NCBI GenBank assembly: GCA_027923505.1
Contig: BROI01000021.1
Span: 496,001-560,000, forward strand
Source: Mayamaea pseudoterrestris
Taxonomy: Eukaryota > Bacillariophyta > Bacillariophyceae > Sellaphorales > Sellaphoraceae
DNA length: 64,000 bases
Direction: 5' to 3'
The notes under the pieces are model-generated. The model was not told the DNA's origin. It saw only the letters and a list, made by a program, of their open reading frames with translations, and made no database searches. Position 1 is the stretch's first letter. Every line of letters starts with the position of its first letter. Below, one piece after another: positions 30,375 through 40,063 of the stretch. The position numbers and the translations under genes were made by a program.

Positions 30375-32456
30375 CTACTTATTCCATCGGCTCCACTCTA
30401 GACCTTGCCCAAGGACCAATCCATTCTTCGCCTCAGACATTGCTAGCCGCTGCTCGTCTCGTGTCTTGGTTTCTTCCAAAAGGCTTCGTCGTACTTTTAC
30501 CGCATGGCCACGTCGTTGGCACAACAACGGAGGTCTTATGAACGTTTGCTGACACGTCGCACAGTGCCAAGACTTTTCAATCGGGCCTTCCTTTGTCTTA
30601 CTTTTAATTTGCTGCGCCTTTTCCTCCAGCTGATCCAGAGCATTGAGGCGATTTCGACTTCTTGTATATTCCTCCGCCATGGCCTCGGATTCGTACTTGC
30701 TTCTTGTAGCAGCAATCTGTGTCAAATCATGGTCAATGTTAATGTCACCAAAAAGTAGGGCCTCTCGATTGGAGACAATAGACGTTGCTTTCATCGTTGG
30801 CAATCGGTCAGGTATGTTCCTGCCTTGCGACCGCTGAATTTGTTCGGCCATTACTTGCTGTTGCAACAAGATCGCATCCGCCGCTCGTTCCTTAGGTTGT
30901 GCTTTTCTTGCAGCTGGGACTGCAACTTGACCAAGCAAACGAATCTTGGTGAACACCTGGGACGGGTTTGGAACAAGGACTGCCCCATCTCGACGAATGT
31001 TGCCTAAGTTGATTCGCTTAGTGCTGTTGTGATTCGATTTTCGTTTGGTAGACTCAGCCAGATTACTTTTGTCGGAGCCGAGTGTCACTCGACGGTCCTT
31101 TGAGTTGAGCCAGTCGGTTGTCACTGGTGTGTTCATGGTGATGTTGCGTTCGAGCGATGCAGGTGTCGATTTGGGCATGGCTAAAGGCGGTCTCCGCATA
31201 CTGGCAGTGTACGGGTTGTCCAAAAGCAAGGGGGACGGTCGATGGAGTAACTGATCAGTGGACAGTTTAAGCTTAGGAGCCTGCCTCAACGTCGCCTTGG
31301 CCGTCCCACCATGTGATGGACACAGGATCGAATTATTAGATCTTTGTGTCTTGTTGGAAGGTTTCTCACCAGTTGCCTCTCCACACGTATTGCCAACCAA
31401 GTTTAGTTGGCGTGCCTGCTGCTGAGGCGCCAACGATTTGAAGGGGTCAATGTTTGATTGTGGCCGCTGGTGGTTGTTAAAGTTGTGCTTCAATCTCTGA
31501 TGATCAGGCAAAGTCATTATTCTTCCAGAAGCTGTTTGTATGGTTCTGATGCGTTCATTCGTCAGAGGAAACGTTTTGGACTCTGCAACAAGCTTGCCCA
31601 TGGCAAGTGTATTCGCAATCATGTTCGTTGGCGCATTTCCCCTTTTCTGAAGAGCCAGCTTCCTATGTAAAGGACAATAATTTCCCTGACGAGTATCAAC
31701 AATATTTTTGCACTGCTTTGGTAGGTTGAGTGAGTGATCTTTTTGATCACCGGAGTGAGTGGTCCGCTTGTGGCCATAGTCGGCAACCTTGGCGTGACAG
31801 CGTCCAAAATCTCGCGCATCTGCCACGACTTGGCATTGCTCCGTGTTTTGGACGGAGAATAACACTGGTGAAGAAACATTGGATGCTTGCTGTTGTGATC
31901 TGGCTGGCATCAATCGCGGACAAACCAATGCAATGACCTTGCCGGGCGAGCAAATTCGAATACACTCTGAATAGGCCGAACCAAATAGCATGACGCTAAT
32001 GGCTGGTCCGGAGGTGAGAGTGCCCAACGTCAACATGCAGTAGGCGTTTCCGGACGTGCCTGAAATTCTCGTCCCAGTGTTGCTTAATACGATTGAAACC
32101 GTGACGAAGTTTGACGTTCCACATACGGTGGATGTTCGATCGAGAAAGGTGGATGCTGGATCTACCAATAGACGATTCAAGGCTGCAGTACTCATGGCTG
32201 CAATTGATGGCGCCGAGTAATATGGATATGATGCAGTGAGATCAAGCAACTCGGCTCCTGAAATCTTTCGATTAAGCATGCGAATGCCGACCTTGATGTC
32301 CACCGAAGCCGCCGGTGGCGACTTCGGACGAGGATTCAAATTGCGATTGTCGTTGTTGCTATGTGGACAAGCTTTAAAATCATCAATAGCTTCTTCTCCA
32401 TTTTCTTTGGTGTCTAGAGCTGAATCATCTTCAAGAAGTGCCAACAAGTCGTCCAT
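30375..32456 (-). CDS. MCM10: DNA replication initiation factor MCM10-like
   Basis: The open frame starts at a GTG at 32486, but the first ATG is at 32456 (MDDLLALLEDDSAL), giving 693 residues. The Mcm10 core comprises an OB fold (NFVTVSIVLSNTGTRISGTSG through VMLFGSAYSECIRICSPGKVIAL) followed by a zinc finger of the Mcm10 type (FGRCHAKV ... QCKNIVDTRQGNYCPLH). A Lys/Arg-rich linker follows. The C-terminus carries a second Cys/His cluster (WHCATCQQTF, LLCQRRGH), resembling the metazoan Mcm10 C-terminal zinc motifs. Mcm10 binds DNA and CMG and is needed for origin firing. It is head-to-head with METTL5, 215 nt apart. Confidence 0.87.
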   Translation of the reverse strand: MDDLLALLEDDSALDTKENGEEAIDDFKACPHSNNDNRNLNPRPKSPPAASVDIKVGIRMLNRKISGAELLDLTASYPYYSAPSIAAMSTAALNRLLVDPASTFLDRTSTVCGTSNFVTVSIVLSNTGTRISGTSGNAYCMLTLGTLTSGPAISVMLFGSAYSECIRICSPGKVIALVCPRLMPARSQQQASNVSSPVLFSVQNTEQCQVVADARDFGRCHAKVADYGHKRTTHSGDQKDHSLNLPKQCKNIVDTRQGNYCPLHRKLALQKRGNAPTNMIANTLAMGKLVAESKTFPLTNERIRTIQTASGRIMTLPDHQRLKHNFNNHQRPQSNIDPFKSLAPQQQARQLNLVGNTCGEATGEKPSNKTQRSNNSILCPSHGGTAKATLRQAPKLKLSTDQLLHRPSPLLLDNPYTASMRRPPLAMPKSTPASLERNITMNTPVTTDWLNSKDRRVTLGSDKSNLAESTKRKSNHNSTKRINLGNIRRDGAVLVPNPSQVFTKIRLLGQVAVPAARKAQPKERAADAILLQQQVMAEQIQRSQGRNIPDRLPTMKATSIVSNREALLFGDINIDHDLTQIAATRSKYESEAMAEEYTRSRNRLNALDQLEEKAQQIKSKTKEGPIEKSWHCATCQQTFIRPPLLCQRRGHAVKVRRSLLEETKTRDEQRLAMSEAKNGLVLGQGLEWSRWNK

Positions 32457-32671
32457 GGTGAGCAAGGTTTGCGGAATGCGCTGCACCGGCCTGCACCACA
32501 GTGAGGATCAACGCGTCGCAGCGGTTCCAAAAAATCTGTCTGACCGGTTATGGGAGTTTCGACGGCGAATTTGACGCAGCGAGGCCACGCGGTCCCCGCG
32601 CCCCAAGGTGAGGCTTCAAATTCACTTGATCGCTCGAAAATAACTTGTATTACTGTACTGTACCAAACATA

Positions 32672-33687
32672 ATGAGACATAAGCATCTTGAATCAGCCCT
32701 TACCTCAATTCAACGAGAGTTTCCTAATCCCGACGTGAGTTTAGCAAGCACGAATCCTCCTACTTCGGGGAAGAAACAAGAAACGGATTCATGCACTGTC
32801 AAGGTCAACGGAATGCTTTTTCCTCCCTCACTCAATATTTTCGCTCGCTACAGATTACACTAGAACAGTATCCAACGAGTCCGTCTTTGGCTGCGTCTGT
32901 CGCATTGACTGCTCAAACACATGGGCACATTGGACCAGGTCGCTCCGTCGTCGATCTTGGGTGCGGCACAGGCATGCTCGCCATGGCGGCTGCACTTTTA
33001 AAGTCTGACCAAGTCATTGCGATTGATTGTGATGCTCGAGCCTTGAATATCGCGAGAGAAAATGCAAACATATTGGACTTGCACGGTGAAACAATTGAAT
33101 TCATTATGGCAAAAGTGAAATCAACCTACACGAAGGAAGCAGTGACATCAGTTAAACAAGGGCATCAGCGACACAGAGGAAAAGGACGGCAATTTGGTCG
33201 GAATGGTAAAGGAAGGTCGCAACAACAATCCACAGCACCCACACTAGAAAGTTTAGCAACCAATCCTTTACCGGCGCTAAATGATTCATTCACTGATGAT
33301 GGGGTACATATGCGGTCAAAGTGCGTCGACACTGTTATATGCAATCCACCCTTCGGCACCAAGAATAATGCTGGCATGGACGTTCGATTCTTGCAAACGG
33401 CGGTTCGCCTTGCACGACTGGCAGTTTACAGCTTTCACAAAACCACCACGCGCGCCTACCTGCAGCGACTTGTGAATGACGAGTGGAATCTGCAATTCAC
33501 CGTCGTGGCGGAAATGCAGTTTGACATTGATAGAATATACAAGTTTCATAAAGACAAGACAAGAGATGTTGCCGTCGATTTGATACGGATAGATATAGCG
33601 GTGCTACCGGTAGATGTGGACGATCAGAGTAGAGGTGACGGAGACGACGATGCTTCCATTGACAAGGACGACGATTACGGTAAATAG
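32672..33687 (+). CDS. METTL5: METTL5-like 18S rRNA m6A methyltransferase
   Basis: Exons 32672-32734 and 32854-33687 (119-nt intron) code 298 residues. Exon 1 supplies the short N-terminal helix (MRHKHLESALTSIQREFPNPD); exon 2 begins ITLEQYPTSP, matching LLLEQYPT of METTL5. The Rossmann core has VVDLGCGTGMLAMAAALL, the acidic IDCDARALNIARENA, and the catalytic NPPFGTKNNAGMD motif. LARLAVYSFHKTTTR and IYKFHKDKTRDVAVDLIRIDI are near-identical to the family end. METTL5 with TRMT112 methylates the decoding-centre adenosine of 18S rRNA. A basic, Gln/Gly-rich insert of roughly 55 residues lies before NPPF, making it longer than human (209). It ends 8 nt before the convergent BCAT stop. Confidence 0.92.
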
Positions 33688-33695
33688 CACCACAT

Positions 33696-34808
33696 TTACG
33701 GCTTTACAATGTGTAGCCACTCCTTGTATTTTTCGCTCAAACGATCGTCGTTGCCATTTTGAATCTCGGTCAACAATTTGTAGAGCTGTCTCGTAATTTT
33801 ACCCGTCCCACCATCACCGAAGACAATCACTGATGACTCTTTGTCCGTTCCATCGGCTTGTCGATCCAAGATACTCACATATCCCACGGGAGTTATGCAA
33901 GCACCAGTACCACAGCAAAATGCCTCACTCGCATTAGCAAGGTCTGACAGCGTCAATCGTCCTTCAACAATTTCAAAACCACATTCATTTTTTGCAATGT
34001 CCATGATGGAACGTCGTGTCACTCCAGGCAGAATCGTTTCCGTCTCCAGGCCTGGCGTCACGATGGTCTTATTAGAAAACACGGCAAAAAAGTTACTGGC
34101 ACCAGCTTCTTCAATGGCTTCACCAGTCAGGGCATCCAAGCACAGAACTTCGTCAAAGCCGTTCTGCTTCACCGTATACTGGGCGCGAAAGGCACTCGCG
34201 TAATTGCCAATAGCCTTGACAGCTCCCGATCCTCCAGGCGCCGCCCGACTGTATCCCTTAACGGCTTGCAACTGAATAGCTTTCAAATCGCCTTTGAAGT
34301 AGTTGCCGACGGGTGACGCATAGATGCAAAAGGTAGCTTCCATGCTTGGTTTGACACCCAAAGCGGCCCCAGTTCCCATGAGCAAGGGTCTAAGATACAA
34401 GGCACCACATGAGAAAGGAGGCACCCACTTGGCGTTGGCGCGAACTACAGCGTCGACCGCCGTCAAAAAGACGTTGGGTGGAACGACTGGAAGAAAGAAT
34501 CGTTCGGCGCCACTGGACATGCGATCTGCATTCAGTTCTGGCCGGAAAATAGAAATGGAGCCATCTTTCCTTCGGACAGCTTTGAGTCCCTCAAAAAGGC
34601 CTTGTCCGTAGTTAAGGACAGTCGCTGCTGGCGAGAGCTGCAGCTTGCCCATTGGAACGAGGCAATCGTTCGTCGCGCGAAAAGGCGCAAAGGCTTTGCC
34701 GTCGGAGACCACCGTGTCGCACCACATGTAATCAGTTTCGACACCGTTGAGACCGAAACTGAAAGTTGACCAGTCAACGTTGTCGACGGGGTCTGCATGT
34801 TGATCCAT
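33696..34808 (-). CDS. BCAT: Branched-chain amino acid aminotransferase (BCAT)
   Basis: Fold-type IV PLP aminotransferase, 370 residues from the ATG at 34808 (MDQHADPV), which has good context (GAACCATGG). Markers are NYGQGLFEGLKAVRR, FRPELNADRM, LYLRPLLMGTG, the PLP lysine in SGAVKAIGNYA, FDEVLCLDALTGEAIEEAGASN, and TVTPG-like IVTPGLETETILPGVTRRSI. It interconverts Val, Leu and Ile with their keto acids. The frame stays open upstream for about 27 codons to a GTG at 34889. That stretch is Arg-rich, without acidic residues until its end, like an import presequence, but has no ATG. An unseen upstream exon or non-ATG start could add it. Confidence 0.93.
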   Translation of the reverse strand: MDQHADPVDNVDWSTFSFGLNGVETDYMWCDTVVSDGKAFAPFRATNDCLVPMGKLQLSPAATVLNYGQGLFEGLKAVRRKDGSISIFRPELNADRMSSGAERFFLPVVPPNVFLTAVDAVVRANAKWVPPFSCGALYLRPLLMGTGAALGVKPSMEATFCIYASPVGNYFKGDLKAIQLQAVKGYSRAAPGGSGAVKAIGNYASAFRAQYTVKQNGFDEVLCLDALTGEAIEEAGASNFFAVFSNKTIVTPGLETETILPGVTRRSIMDIAKNECGFEIVEGRLTLSDLANASEAFCCGTGACITPVGYVSILDRQADGTDKESSVIVFGDGGTGKITRQLYKLLTEIQNGNDDRLSEKYKEWLHIVKP

Positions 34809-35094
34809 GGTTCTGATTGTGACTCTCCAGGAGTCTCTGATTGCAGAAGGCTGAAGGTGCCGTGTCCCGTGTCGACGAATGAGAGCCACCCACGTTAAAA
34901 CTGATACGCAATTTGTACAAGATTCGCGGCTGGCAGGACGAGGTTAGCTTCGTGCCATGGAAGCTAGACGTGTTGATGTCCTTGGTAGTCGTATGGAAGG
35001 CCGAGACGTGCCCGCCGACGACACAACTTCAATTTGTGTACCGGTACGATACATTTTTCAATCGTACTGGTACTAAAAGGACGAAGATCTCACC

Positions 35095-36456
35095 ATGGCG
35101 CATCTTCGCCATAAAATTGCCATGGCATCCCAGCTACACGCACGGCGGCGACAGTTTGTCGGGGACGCAGATCCCGAAACCGGAGATGAACCACTACATC
35201 CCAACTCACCGGAAAAGTTCCATCACGGCCGACGTAAAGCGCGTGTCAATGGGCTGAAATATGCCATTCTCGCCATCCTCTCCTTTCTTGGTTGCGGAAT
35301 AGGCTTGGGTTATCTACTCTTGCATCATCGCCACCGAAAGGTTATCCTACACATAATGAAGGACCCATGGAATCATGGCAGGGGCATTCTTCGTGGGAGA
35401 AACGGTTTTCGACACCACTTTTACTCCGGCCCGCCGCGCGTCGTGACGATTGTTTTACCCTCCGTGGTGCGACCACAAGGTCGGCCACAGCGATTGAAGG
35501 CCATTCAAGATACTTGGGGGCAGTATGCAAGAGCCATTTTTGTAGTTCACAATGTTTCGGAGTTTAGTGACGCATCGCATGCCGTATGGTCGCCCACTAG
35601 CGTTCCGGACGACATTTACAGCTTTCCACAGTTGCTAGTCATTCCTCAAGACATTGGTCCTGAGCAAGGGCTACGACGGTTGTACTACACCATGCAAATG
35701 ATACACGAAAAGATAAATCCAGATTTTGCTTACGTTGTTAACGATCATACTTTTGTGCTGAACGAACACTTGTGTCGATTCCTTGAGCAGCGAGATGCGA
35801 CGGCGGACATGTACGCTGGGCACGCATTGAAGGAGAGCGAGAAGAGTTCCTTCAATTCAGGAGCTGCGGGATATGTACTATCAAGAGCGACACTTGGGAA
35901 ACTGGTGCAGAAATGGAATGATCATGACCCAGAATGCTGGGAAGATCCCGACAAGGCGAGGGATTGGTTGCAAGGTAACCCTGGCTTGGTTACTGCCCAC
36001 TGTCTCCATAGCTTTAACGTGAAAACGTTTGATACAAGAGCTTCCGGCAAGTGGCACCGGTTTCACGCCTTTCCGTTGACGCGTGTTGTGGCAGGGAAAG
36101 TGGACGAGTGGTACAATCGCAAACACAAGGGAATGAGCACGTTCGAAGGCTTTGATATTTCATATGAGACGCTTTTACCTGGAGAAGATTGCTGCTCGAA
36201 GGATTCCATTTCCTTTCACTACGTGGAGCAGACAGAGACGAGAGCCCTCTTCTCAACTCGAGAAGCCTTGCTGAAGAATCCTTACATCACGGATCACGAG
36301 CTACAATCGTACATGATGGTCGGATGGCCAAAGTCGTTTGCCGAGCTTGGTGGCTACTCACGCGGTCTTCCAAACAACAATAGGGAGCAAGACTGGGAAG
36401 CACTTCTTGCAGTGGTGCGTAAAATATCTACAAGAGGAACGCAACGAGAATGTTAA
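35095..36456 (+). CDS. GT31-family (fringe/C1GALT1-like) type II glycosyltransferase
   Basis: A 453-residue type II membrane protein: a basic cytosolic tail, one membrane anchor at about residues 60-82 (YAILAILSFLGCGIGLGYLLL), then a lumenal domain. RLKAIQDTWGQYARAIFVV, NPDFAYVVNDHTFVLNEHLCRFLE, ADMYAGHALKE and FNSGAAGYVLSRATLGKLV follow the order found in core-1 beta-1,3-galactosyltransferase and fringe. The family's metal-binding DxD (usually DDDT) is NDHT here, which may alter metal use. Substrate and sugar cannot be inferred. The start ATG follows CACC. Divergent from BCAT. Confidence 0.82.
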   Translation: MAHLRHKIAMASQLHARRRQFVGDADPETGDEPLHPNSPEKFHHGRRKARVNGLKYAILAILSFLGCGIGLGYLLLHHRHRKVILHIMKDPWNHGRGILRGRNGFRHHFYSGPPRVVTIVLPSVVRPQGRPQRLKAIQDTWGQYARAIFVVHNVSEFSDASHAVWSPTSVPDDIYSFPQLLVIPQDIGPEQGLRRLYYTMQMIHEKINPDFAYVVNDHTFVLNEHLCRFLEQRDATADMYAGHALKESEKSSFNSGAAGYVLSRATLGKLVQKWNDHDPECWEDPDKARDWLQGNPGLVTAHCLHSFNVKTFDTRASGKWHRFHAFPLTRVVAGKVDEWYNRKHKGMSTFEGFDISYETLLPGEDCCSKDSISFHYVEQTETRALFSTREALLKNPYITDHELQSYMMVGWPKSFAELGGYSRGLPNNNREQDWEALLAVVRKISTRGTQREC

Positions 36457-36812
36457 TGTTGGGGGATTGTCTATTCGTGTGCCTCATAAGAGAGCGTTAC
36501 AAACGACTGTAAATGTTGCTCCCTTCTATACCGTTAATCCTACTACCTCTCCGCTCCGCGAATGTGTTTACTCCATGATATATTTGGCCTAGAGACGGTA
36601 GCTCGCATGCCTTGACGTTTTCGTACCACTTGTGTGTCCCACTCCGATGGGCTTTTCATTAGCGCGAGAAGCTTGATGACGGCATCACGCTGTCGTCGCC
36701 ATCTATTGCCGCACAATAGCGAAGGAGCATTAATTGCTTGCAGTTAACGGAACAACCGCTCGCTTTTCCTCACTAGCGACTTACCGTTTACGAAAGATAA
36801 TTCATCAATATC
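36457..36812. other. Intergenic region, no gene seen
   Basis: About 356 nt between two plus-strand genes, without a convincing coding frame or repeat. Confidence 0.5.
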
Positions 36813-39800
36813 ATGGGGGCGACAAGTTCCAAGGCGCGCCTTACTCGGCCGCCAGACAATGAAATTCACACGGAAGAAATGGTAGGTCGAGTGCCACGAA
36901 ACGTTCCATGAGAACGAAGGAACGAATCCGTCTCACGTTCTCTTTATGTCTTTAACAGATTCTCGAACAATTTGGTGACGCATATGACTTGGAGCAGCAT
37001 AATCAAACCGAGTCTGATCAGTTCTTCGATGTAGACAACCCGTATAGAGCCATCCGACAATGGCATTTTTCCGACGCGAAGGGCAACGTCCAGCAAATTC
37101 CTCCCTTTGACCACATGCAGCAGGCAATCAAACCTGACACTGTTTTGCGCGGCTGGCTACAGCCTTCGAATATAAATGACAAGAACAAGAAGGTCAAGCC
37201 CATTTATGTCGCCATTACTCTATCTCCGCGCAGCCCTATGGATGGAGCTTTCGGGATTGCTTTTGACAGAACCAAACTTTTTCGCGGCTTTTGGGTCATG
37301 CGCCCATCCGATGAGCCAATCTACTGGTTGCAGGAACCTGACTTATCAGTCTATACAGAAGTGGAGATGTTACCATATCGTGCATTTATTGCAGTCACTT
37401 CCAATATATTTGACTTTCTCAATAGTCATCGAACGGCAGCGAAACAAACTGTCACTCAGATTCTCAGCGAGCATCATGACGCGTTCAGCGTAGCATTATT
37501 GCGCAACTTCACTGCTTACTGCGTCAAAAACTTGAATGGAAGCCTTCCTGGTTTGACACCGGGATGTCCTTTTTTCAAATCGGTTTGCAAGCTCAAGCCA
37601 AAGAATTTGGACGCAGACTATTTATTGAAATTGACTCTTGAGGCCGAAGGTCGATCACAGCAGTATCCATGGGGACAGTCAAGGGCCAATACTATCGGGG
37701 AAATTAGTGATGTGGTTTCAAGTGACAATGCTGCTGATTATGCTGGCCCAAACTCGGCTCGCTCCTTGAACCGATCGACAAAGCGAGGGGAAACACTTGA
37801 AGCACGCATTGCCAAGCCGCCTATGAAGGAAATCACGAAGAGAAGAGATCATGATGACGATAAAGACTCACCAATAGTGACGACGCGCAAAAAGCCGAAG
37901 ATGGAAATCGAGGAAATACATCTTTCGACAAAGAAAACGGTGTGCGCAGTTGCACCTAAATCGGCAGTAACGGCATCGAAGAGAGGGGTTGCTTCTAGAT
38001 CTGGTACTAATCGACCTCGAGCCATAAAGGACTTTCCGGCGAAAAAGCGAAGGAGAAAGAAGGAACCGGTAGAGTTGCCTGGACCCGACGAACTAGACGA
38101 CGACGGCGATCGCTTACAGGGACTGCAACGAGCGCTAGTAAGCTGGAACTATTGTGAGTTTGTAATTGTGAAACTGTGCTCTACTCATGTTTTTGTAATT
38201 CTCACAGAATAAGCTGAGTAGTTTGGGGTTCCTTGTGCCAATGACTGAGGAGCCTCGACACTGTTCGGCTAATGAATGGTGGAAGGAACTTCAGCACAAT
38301 CGAGCGATTCGAATTAAAGATTCATCGGCAGCGACTAAAGCGCTCAAACTTGCCGAAGACTGGAATGTCGTCACGGATTCCGAGTACTGCATGATTCTGC
38401 TCGAGGCCTTTCGGCAACGATTTCATTTCGAGTCGGCCCGACGGAAATCGTCACAAACAAAGAAAGTTGCCCATAAAGTGTTTCGAGACTTTATTTTCGA
38501 TAAATGGGATAGGGACGCTATGTCATGGATCAACGACTCCATCATTGCTCAGAAGCTGCCACCAGAAAACGCTGTTCAGTTGCTATGCTCGCTCCTGCTC
38601 TTTGTTGGTGAGCATGAAGACATCCAGACAGAAGGGCACTTGCGAATTTTGGTATCTAGCCGCAATATTGATCTACCAAGTTGGCTTGCAAAGGTACGTC
38701 ATTGCGTCATCGGCTAACTTGCGTCGTAACGTATGTGTACCAACACGCCAAATATTTTACAGATTCATAGATTCGTCTATGCAATAAGTCGAGTCGACCT
38801 CACCATAGCATACGAGTTGGCTATTAGCCGCGTCACAAAAGCGCAATCTTTAGCAATCACGTTGGCTGACAATGTCCAGCAAACTAACGCTGACTGCAGA
38901 GTTCCGATTCCACAAACAGATCTACCAAGAGCCCTTCAGCCTGCTCGACCCGTTTTTTCTTCATTGAAGTCATTGTGTGAGAAGAGTAAGCAGTTGAGGG
39001 AAGCATCGGTGCCATCTGTGGCGTCTCTGGCTCTTGAACCTTCATTTACGCGGACACGGATGGGACTAGGTCAACCGGGGTTTCAGATGCCGGCAAGAAG
39101 GGATGAAGGAACGTCTAGTCGTACTCAATTACACATGGAGCGACGACCCGCAAATGCCCAATTGCAATTGATGAAGGATGTACTGCCATTGATGAAGGAT
39201 GTACAGCCAGTGAGTCAGTCTCGCTTTCTTGCAAGTAATTTAAGGGCCGATTTCGGTGAAGGAAAGGTAGTGGGCATTTCGTCTGAAGAGCAACGATACG
39301 GTGCTAGACCATTAGACACCCTGCATCATCGAAAACACTCAACAACTTCCATTCACCCCGAGTGGACCATCGATCAAACTGTACGAAGGAAATTGGAAGG
39401 TAGTGCGCCATCACGAGCAGTAGGTGAATCTGGGAATGTCGCACGTTCACGAGTAACAGTCGCCATGCCTTATAGCCGGAACTCTACTGAACCATTAAGC
39501 GACGCATATGGTAAAAACTTGCGAAGGCACGGCGAGTCGATGGAGCCGCAGGCAGACAAGCATGTTAATTTCACGAGGGGACGCAGCTGTGATCAAGAGC
39601 ACGGGCCTAGCGACGCGATCGGACGACACATTTGCTCGGAAACAAGTCATTCGCCACAAGCACAGTTGTTAAAGGAGAAAGGACAATATGATGATGCACG
39701 GCATACATGCTCATATGGGAAAGTTGTTGAAATTGATGATGTTGAGAGGGGAGCTTTGTCTGATTTTGGTCGAGCGAAAGCAAGCAAGTACTACGATGTA

Positions 39801-39860
39801 TGCCAGTCTGGCGCCGCCACTGTACGACCAACAGTCAGTTGCCTATTCAGACTATGCTGA
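36813..39860 (+). CDS. Large protein of unknown family with candidate N-myristoylation signal, 4 exons
   Basis: Exons 36813-36881, 36959-38137, 38208-38693 and 38763-39860 code 943 residues; introns are 77, 70 and 69 nt, all GT-AG and phase 0. Exon 1 reads MGATSSKARLTRPPDN, a Gly2, Ser6, Lys7 pattern typical of N-myristoylated proteins. Residues about 50-230 look folded (WHFSDAKGNVQQIPPFDHM, IYVAITLSPRSPMDGAFGIAFD). A basic, Lys/Arg-rich disordered part with nuclear-localisation-like runs (RKKPK, KKRRRKK) follows, then a second helical region (EEPRHCSANEWWKELQHN to about residue 650). The C-terminal third is low-complexity and carries a 21-nt tandem duplication. No family recognised. The myristate and nuclear signals point in different directions. 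Confidence 0.75.
39168..39209 (+). repeat. In-frame 21-nt tandem duplication
   Basis: Two adjacent copies of a 21-nt unit (39168-39188 and 39189-39209) coding LMKDVLP and LMKDVQP, differing at one base. It lies in the disordered C-terminal part of the N-myristoylation-candidate protein and looks recent. Confidence 0.9.
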
Positions 39861-40063
39861 CCCAACACATTTGCAACAAAGTGGGACTGAGTTCTGACAC
39901 TCAGAAATTTTGGCATCGCAGAAGGCACACACTGATAATCACTGAACATGCTACTCGGACCGACTTTATCACAAGGTCCTCAACTCATGATGTAATAAGC
40001 TCTACTCCGGTAATGGTTGCAGTTTGTCAAGAAATTACATTTACATTTACTTAATCATTTGCG

